The translations under genes were made by a program, and so were the position numbers. Below the pieces are notes generated by a model. The model did not search any database and was not told where the DNA came from. It saw nothing but the letters and a program-made list of their open reading frames with translations. From Blakeslea trispora (lineage: Eukaryota; Mucoromycota; Mucoromycetes; Mucorales; Choanephoraceae), in contig JAIWNE010000009.1 of the NCBI GenBank assembly GCA_025331445.1, positions 434,001 to 498,000 on the forward strand: a stretch of 64,000 bases of DNA. Reading direction: 5' to 3'. How positions within the stretch are numbered: position 1 is the first letter of the stretch; every line of letters begins with the position of its first letter. This document shows positions 59,201 through 64,000 of the stretch, one piece after another.

Positions 59201-59730
59201 TAGATGCCTTTATTTCAGTGTCTTTTTTCTCTTTTAATTTTTGAGAGTCTCTTTTTTTCAGTGGCTTAAGTTTTTTATTTCCCATTTTTAAAAAAATTTC
59301 CCAATTATTTTGTGAGTCTCATTCTCAATTTATAAATCCCCCGTTTCCGAAAGTATTTTCCAATTTTTTAAGCAGTGATTTTTTAGGCCTTGATATTTTT
59401 TAAAGAAAAAAAGACAAGTCAATTTAAACTCCTCAGCATTAAAAAAATCAAGTTGCTGTAAAATCTCAAGCAGAGAAAAAATCACTGCCAAAAAATTTAA
59501 AGAGCGAATTTTCTTTAAGCAGGTAAAAATCTAAATGGTTATAACTTTATGAAAACAAACTCGTTTTGAATTCTGTAAGAAGTTCTGAAAGTCCAAACAA
59601 TATATCTAAATATCTATCAAAAAAAGTAGCAGCGTTTATAATCAAAATCAATACTTAGAGTTTGGGGTGCACTTAAGACCATGTTAACCGTGGATGACCA
59701 CCGTACGTTGGTCAAGCATTCGGTGTAGTG
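56290..59730. mobile_element. CACTA-type non-autonomous element, copy 2 (interrupted by a solo LTR)
   Basis: Ends are a perfect 12-bp inverted pair, CACTACACCGAA (56290-56301) and TTCGGTGTAGTG (59719-59730), and similarity between the two ends continues imperfectly for about 40 bp. The same subterminal CACGACGGCAAA motifs occur as in copy 1. The region about 57880-57895 (TTTAAAAAAATAAAAAATAAAG) is the uninterrupted form of the DIRS insertion site in copy 1. Flanking triplets (CAC left, TGC right) do not match, so no target duplication supports the class call. Confidence 0.6.
58458..58900 (+). mobile_element. Solo LTR, 443 bp, with target duplication and known empty site
   Basis: Begins TGTGGTGTTTTAGGG, ends GATCACCACA (TGTGGT/ACCACA inverted ends), flanked by ATGAG at 58453-58457 and 58901-58905. 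The other CACTA-type copy has the empty site AAAATGAGCATATAC at about 46052. A truncated relative lies at 38034-38425 in the opposite orientation. Confidence 0.93.
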
Positions 59731-59788
59731 TGCACAAATAGAATAAAAGGCAAGACAAAACAAAATACAGCATGTATCAATCATCTGA

Positions 59789-59861
59789 GGGGCTATGGCC
59801 CAATGGATAAGGCGTCTGACTACGAATCAGGAGATTCCAGGTTCGACCCCTGGTAGCCTCA
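59789..59861 (+). tRNA. tRNA-Arg (anticodon ACG)
   Basis: 73 nt folding into a full cloverleaf. Acceptor GGGGCTA pairs with TAGCCTC (one G-T pair). The D arm contains the A box GGCCCAATGG, the anticodon loop is CTACGAA, and the T arm contains the B box GGTTCGACCCC, with discriminator A at 59861. There is no intron. A run of T from 59864 is the RNA polymerase III terminator. It lies 58 bp past the right end of CACTA-type copy 2, and the sequence GTATCAATCA just upstream (59774-59783) resembles the LTR junctions further left. Confidence 0.95.
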
Positions 59862-61683
59862 GATTTTTTTTATAAAATTGCAGCTTTTCTGCGATTTCTT
59901 CTTTTGTTGCAGTGTTACAGGACAAAGGATAGTTTTTGCAGTAACTTGAGAAAGAGAACAAATAGATATAAAAGAGCAATCAGGCAGCAAGGTTATAAGT
60001 TGTTACAGGACGTAAGTAGTATTTTGCCAGTAACGAGTCAGAGTCAATGATACAATAGAACCAAAGAGAGGAACGATTGTTATGTAATGAGCACCACGTT
60101 GTTTAGGTAACGAACCTTAAGAAGAGATATAAGTGAAAAGAAAAGAAAAAGTAAGTTAAATGAAATATATAAATGATACAATGATTAAACGTATTAGCAG
60201 TTAATCAAGGGAAGTCTTAGTAATAGAAAGCCTGTCTATGCGGCAAGGTTAATGTCAAAGTATATAGTAAAGTTAGAGGGAGAAAAGAGCTTCTTGTTTA
60301 TTTAATAAAACTAATTGATATTTATATCTGTTCATCCTATTGATGACAGTCCTATCTAAAAGGATCTAAGTTAAGTAAATTTATGAGTCATTGCTAGTCT
60401 GATGGTGTTGTTAACCAATTGAATAATATAATAATGGTGAAATACAAATAATGTTGGGGAAGATTGAAAAGTTTTCAGTGAGATAGATTGTTATGATAAG
60501 TTTGATTCAATAAATGGATATATGTAAATGTGAGTTTTAAAATAAGATTGGGGCAAGATAGATAAAAATAGTATAATAAGTATACTTAGAATAAAATAAT
60601 GATAGATAATATGAAAGAAAATAAGATGAGACAAGTATAATAAAGTAAAAGAAGTAGAATAATACTAAAGCATATAATTATGAAGTGCTAAATTATTGCT
60701 CGTAACAAAGTAATGAGCACCAGGTTTTAAGTCGTCCGACTAGAGATATAAGTAAAGTAAAGAGAATAAAGTAATATAAAAGAAGAGATGTAATAAATGA
60801 ATACAATGATCTGTAATAAGTATCAAGGGAACTAATAACAATATGTGGATTTAGGTAGTGAATATGTCAAACTACAACCAAGCGTAAAGTAAATCAGAGA
60901 AATGTAAGTTGAGTTTATTAATAAGAGAAGATTAAAGAGTTTATATACTATTCTAAAAGAAGTTATGTTGGACTTGCAAACTAATAATTTAAACAGTCAA
61001 GTCAATGAGTCATCATGTATGGATTATTAATGCATATCTAAAAGTTCTATTTACTATGATATGGAAATACAGAGTTGGGCTCAAAGCAGCGAAAAGGAAT
61101 CAGAAAACTCCTGTGTGAAGCGAAAGATCAACGAAGCATTTGTAACCAATTGATACTTGATAGAAAATGCTGGTTTAGATTCAGGAATATGAATAGAAAT
61201 CAAAGCATATTAGAGTCATAGGAAAAAGTTCTACACATAAAATAATAACCATTTACGGATAAAAACATTGATGAACTTTTTTAAGCACTTTTCTACTGGT
61301 TGTCAACTTTTAAGAAAGCACAAGCTATTAGCAAGTACTGAACGAAAGGTTTGAAGATAGATTGTTCCCCTCCCTTCTACAATGAACAGACATATTGGAT
61401 TTTTTTTATTGTTAGTTTTTATTTAACAAAAACGACACTATACTAGACTTTACACAGTCATCACAGTGCTTACATATGCAGAAAGCAAGTTAAATTATGC
61501 AAAGTTTATAAAAGCAAAACCAAAAATGAGAAACATGTACTGAAAAACAAAATTAAAAGGAAGGAAATACAAAAGGGTTAAATATGTTTTTTTTTCTTTT
61601 GGTATAGAAATGTAGATATATATGTATGTGTGTGTGTGTATATGGATATATAAATTCAAGTTACTGAAGAATTCCAAAATTGA
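59862..61683. other. Intergenic with a diverged direct repeat, likely decayed LTRs
   Basis: Two diverged direct copies start at GTAATGAGCACCA (about 60086 and 60711). Both continue with AGAGATATAAGT, GATACAATGAT/ATACAATGATC, ATCAAGGGAA and a GTTTATT.AATAA block, about 625 bp apart. They resemble the other decayed LTR-like segments of this window. A CA/TA microsatellite lies near 61615-61650, in or near the 3' UTR of the RNB gene. No gene was seen. Confidence 0.5.
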
Positions 61684-62355
61684 TCAAGAAAAGGGGTTTG
61701 CTGCCAAAATACGAATAGCAGGTGGTGTTCTACCTAGCTCAACTATAAGAACGACACGGATTTTATCCAAGGCCTTGATGGTTTGAAAACCTTGCTCTGT
61801 GCTATAGGCAGTACTGTCCGAGAGTCTGGCGCGAACAATAGAAGCACGTCGACTCGTAGAGCGAGTAGAATCAGGACGACCGTTCATTAGAGCAGGTGTT
61901 GAGAATGATTTGTTGGGATAGACTTGCTGTCTACTGTTGTTACTGTCCAAAGATTCTTTCCCACGAATGGCCAACTGACTCACAATGATTTCTTCGGCAC
62001 CTGTGTCGAGTTCGTCCATTGAGACCTCAGGGAAACCATTGCGATGCATCTCTTCCAATAGACCTTCTTCATCAATATCTTCCTCATCTTCTTCCTCATC
62101 AGAGAGAGTCCATTCACTTTTTTTGCCTGTAGATGTGTCAATGCCCTTTCTCCAAAACATAGTTAAGGATTGATGATGTTCGTTATAATCTGATCTCCAG
62201 ACTGGCAAACAGGCAAGGTGAATACGCTTCTCAAGATTGAGCTCGGGAATCACAATGTCAAAATATTGATCGAAAACGGCTACTACAGTGGCTTCACGGA
62301 AAATCACCGAACTACCTGTATTATTATTAGATTCTGACTCAGGTAAATTCATTGT

Positions 62356-62407
<52 letters not shown>

Positions 62408-64000
62408 GCTAGTTCATGCATGTGTATAGACAAAAACATTGTACTACTTTGTGATTGAGCATAGATAGCTGCTTCCTTCTTGATATTACAATGCTGAGCC
62501 AATTTTTGTACTGTTTCTTTTTCAAGTGAGAAAGCTCGTTCTATATGTTCAAAAACAAAACAAAAGTCAGTTTTGTTGTTCATTCCTTTTTTTTTATATA
62601 ATCGCATTTTTTCTTTTTACCTCCAGGAGCAATAGCAGCTTCTAATTGACGATGGACAATCACATCAGCAAATCTTCTACTGGGTGCAGTGAAGTGAGTA
62701 AAGAGAGGGACATTCAGAGAAAAGTGCGCATATCTAGAGATATCAACACTTCCAGTACAGAAATACTTGGGAGGTTGGAATGTCTTCAAGACAATGATGG
62801 ATACAATTTTGCGAAGCTTGCTATCTTGTATAGATTCAATGGATGCCTCAAGAGTAGCTGCACTTCTGTTATCCAATGATACACCAAAGTGACGAGCAGC
62901 ATAGGTAACCAAATCGTTCTAAGAAGTTAATGATGAATAAACCTGAGATATATGTATCTATAAGAGCAAGCGAATCACTTACAATCTTTCGTTCTGATGG
63001 AGGTCCATGACGACGCAACAGAGCTTGCTCGGGGAATTGACTTGAGATCTTTTGAGCAACACTTTTGTTGGCCAAAAACAAAAATTCCTTGACCATCATC
63101 TCAGCTGGTTTCTTGTATCGAAGTGAAACAGTAACTGGCTTCTGTTCATCCTTCTCAAACTCATACTCGAGAGTATCTCTCATTTGAGTGAACAAACCAT
63201 TAGCCTTTCTGTTTGCATGTATAACCTTGTATAGCTCATAAAGGGATGTGATGCTCTTTGAGACAGGATCTTCATCAGAAGAATGGTCCAATAACTTTTG
63301 CGCACTTTCATAGGTCAATTGTGCAGACGATCTTTATAAATTTATTATTCCCATAAAACAATTAATACAGTGCTTCCCGTGTATATATTTAGTTGGATAA
63401 GATCAAGCTTACCTTATGATTGTCTTTCCAAACCAAGTGTCTACAATGCTACCATTATCGTCCATCTTCCAGATGACAGAGAAAGTATATCTAAAGAATT
63501 AGGTTAGCATGGTTAGCTTCGCGAGCTAAAAGTAAGACGGTGTAAGTTTTTACCTTGATTCATCAGGAGACAAGTTAGTAACTTGCTCTGTCAGTGCTTC
63601 TGGAACCATAGGGACATGAGTATGAACAAGGTCTACGCGAACTGCTCTTGCACGAGCCTCCTTATCCAAAGAAGAATGCGATTTGATGAAATAACCAATG
63701 TCACAAACATGAACGCCTACTTCCCAAAGGCCATTTTCAGTTCTCTTAATAGACAATGCATCATCCAAAACTACACATGTAAAAAAAAAAGAGAGTGTGA
63801 AAAGTTGAATCATTTTTTTTTTCTCAGTTGCTAGTAAGCCAAGTCCTCTTCTTCCCCCTTCTCCCTGCTTAAGTTGTCATATCAAACTTACCATTAGAGC
63901 CTTTTGGATCAATAGTGAAAGTCACTGTATCTTCCCTCAAATCACGACGTGAGGGATCTGATTCTAGCTTGAAAGGCAAACTTGGTAGACAGCTCTGAAC
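61684..64000 (-). CDS. SSD1/Dis3L2-type RNB-domain protein, 3' part (5' end outside the window)
   Basis: Six exons on the minus strand: >64000-63892, 63770-63554, 63490-63413, 63331-62983, 62918-62621, 62540-61684, giving 635 residues with all phases matching. The RNB domain opens with DLREDTVTFTIDPKGSN, then VLDDALSI, WEVGVHVCDIGYFIKSHSSL, HTHVPMVPEALTEQVTNLSP, QMRDTLEYEFE and SLNVPLFTHFTAPSRRFADV. The C-terminal OB/S1-like region is interrupted by about 17 Gln (CAA/TTG repeat, about 62353-62406) and an acidic stretch SDEEEDEEDIDEEG. In active RNB nucleases the block reads DLDDAL; here Val replaces its first Asp. Budding-yeast Ssd1 is a known catalytically dead RNB protein that binds cell-wall mRNAs and restrains their translation, so an SSD1-like role is the best inference. 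The product should be cytoplasmic. Confidence 0.88.

Noticed and set aside
56290..59730. Treating 55422-59779 as one LTR-type element because ATCA flanks both ends
   Set aside because: The ends TGACAGTGG and ATGTATCA do not form a matching inverted pair, and near-identity with the first copy begins only at CACTACACCGAA.

Overview
This is a eukaryotic, AT-rich nuclear fragment that looks like a genome of a mucoralean (Mucoromycota) fungus. The evidence is short GT-AG introns of roughly 45-120 nt, an SSK1-type response regulator, a forkhead factor, an AP-1 sigma adaptin, an SSD1-type RNB protein, and a dense mix of Helentron, DIRS, Ty3 and DNA-transposon copies of the kind common in that lineage. 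The genus is not established.

The left third (1-16000) is host gene territory. It holds a four-exon SSK1-like response regulator with an N-terminal membrane and degenerate histidine-kinase module (2045-6142, +), a two-exon forkhead factor (6976-8133, +), a broken unidentified gene (9776-10444, -), a three-exon multi-pass membrane protein (11029-12404, -), and a five-exon AP-1 sigma gene with a 6-nt first exon and a 22-nt internal exon (14051-14766, -). The right end (61684-64000, -) is the 3' part of an SSD1/Dis3L2-like RNB gene. A tRNA-Arg(ACG) lies at 59789-59861.

Between 16 and 60 kb is a transposon thicket. In order: a gag-like scrap and a degenerate transposase (16178-18452); coding fossils (18453-21560); a Helentron with Rep, helicase and EEP endonuclease, short inverted ends and one frameshift (about 21540-28500); three copies of an intron-containing repeat, two of them arms of a 4.3-kb near-perfect palindrome (29129-35684); a 1,031-bp hAT-type MITE with a perfect 8-bp target duplication (36798-37828); two copies of a ~2,990-bp element with CACTA-type ends (39639-46900 and 56290-59730); a DIRS element inside the first copy (41234-45503); a solo LTR inside the second (58458-58900); and a complete but dead Ty3 retrotransposon with 435-bp LTRs (47633-54753), itself broken by a solo LTR (48561-49112).

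The nesting can be read directly because each CACTA-type copy supplies the empty site for the insertion in the other. The most striking observations are a textbook -1 frameshift signal between Ty3 gag and pol, an array of eight TACTAAC branch-point motifs in front of one splice acceptor inside the palindromic repeat, the palindrome itself, and LTR-type insertions stacked end to end at repeated ATCA junctions.
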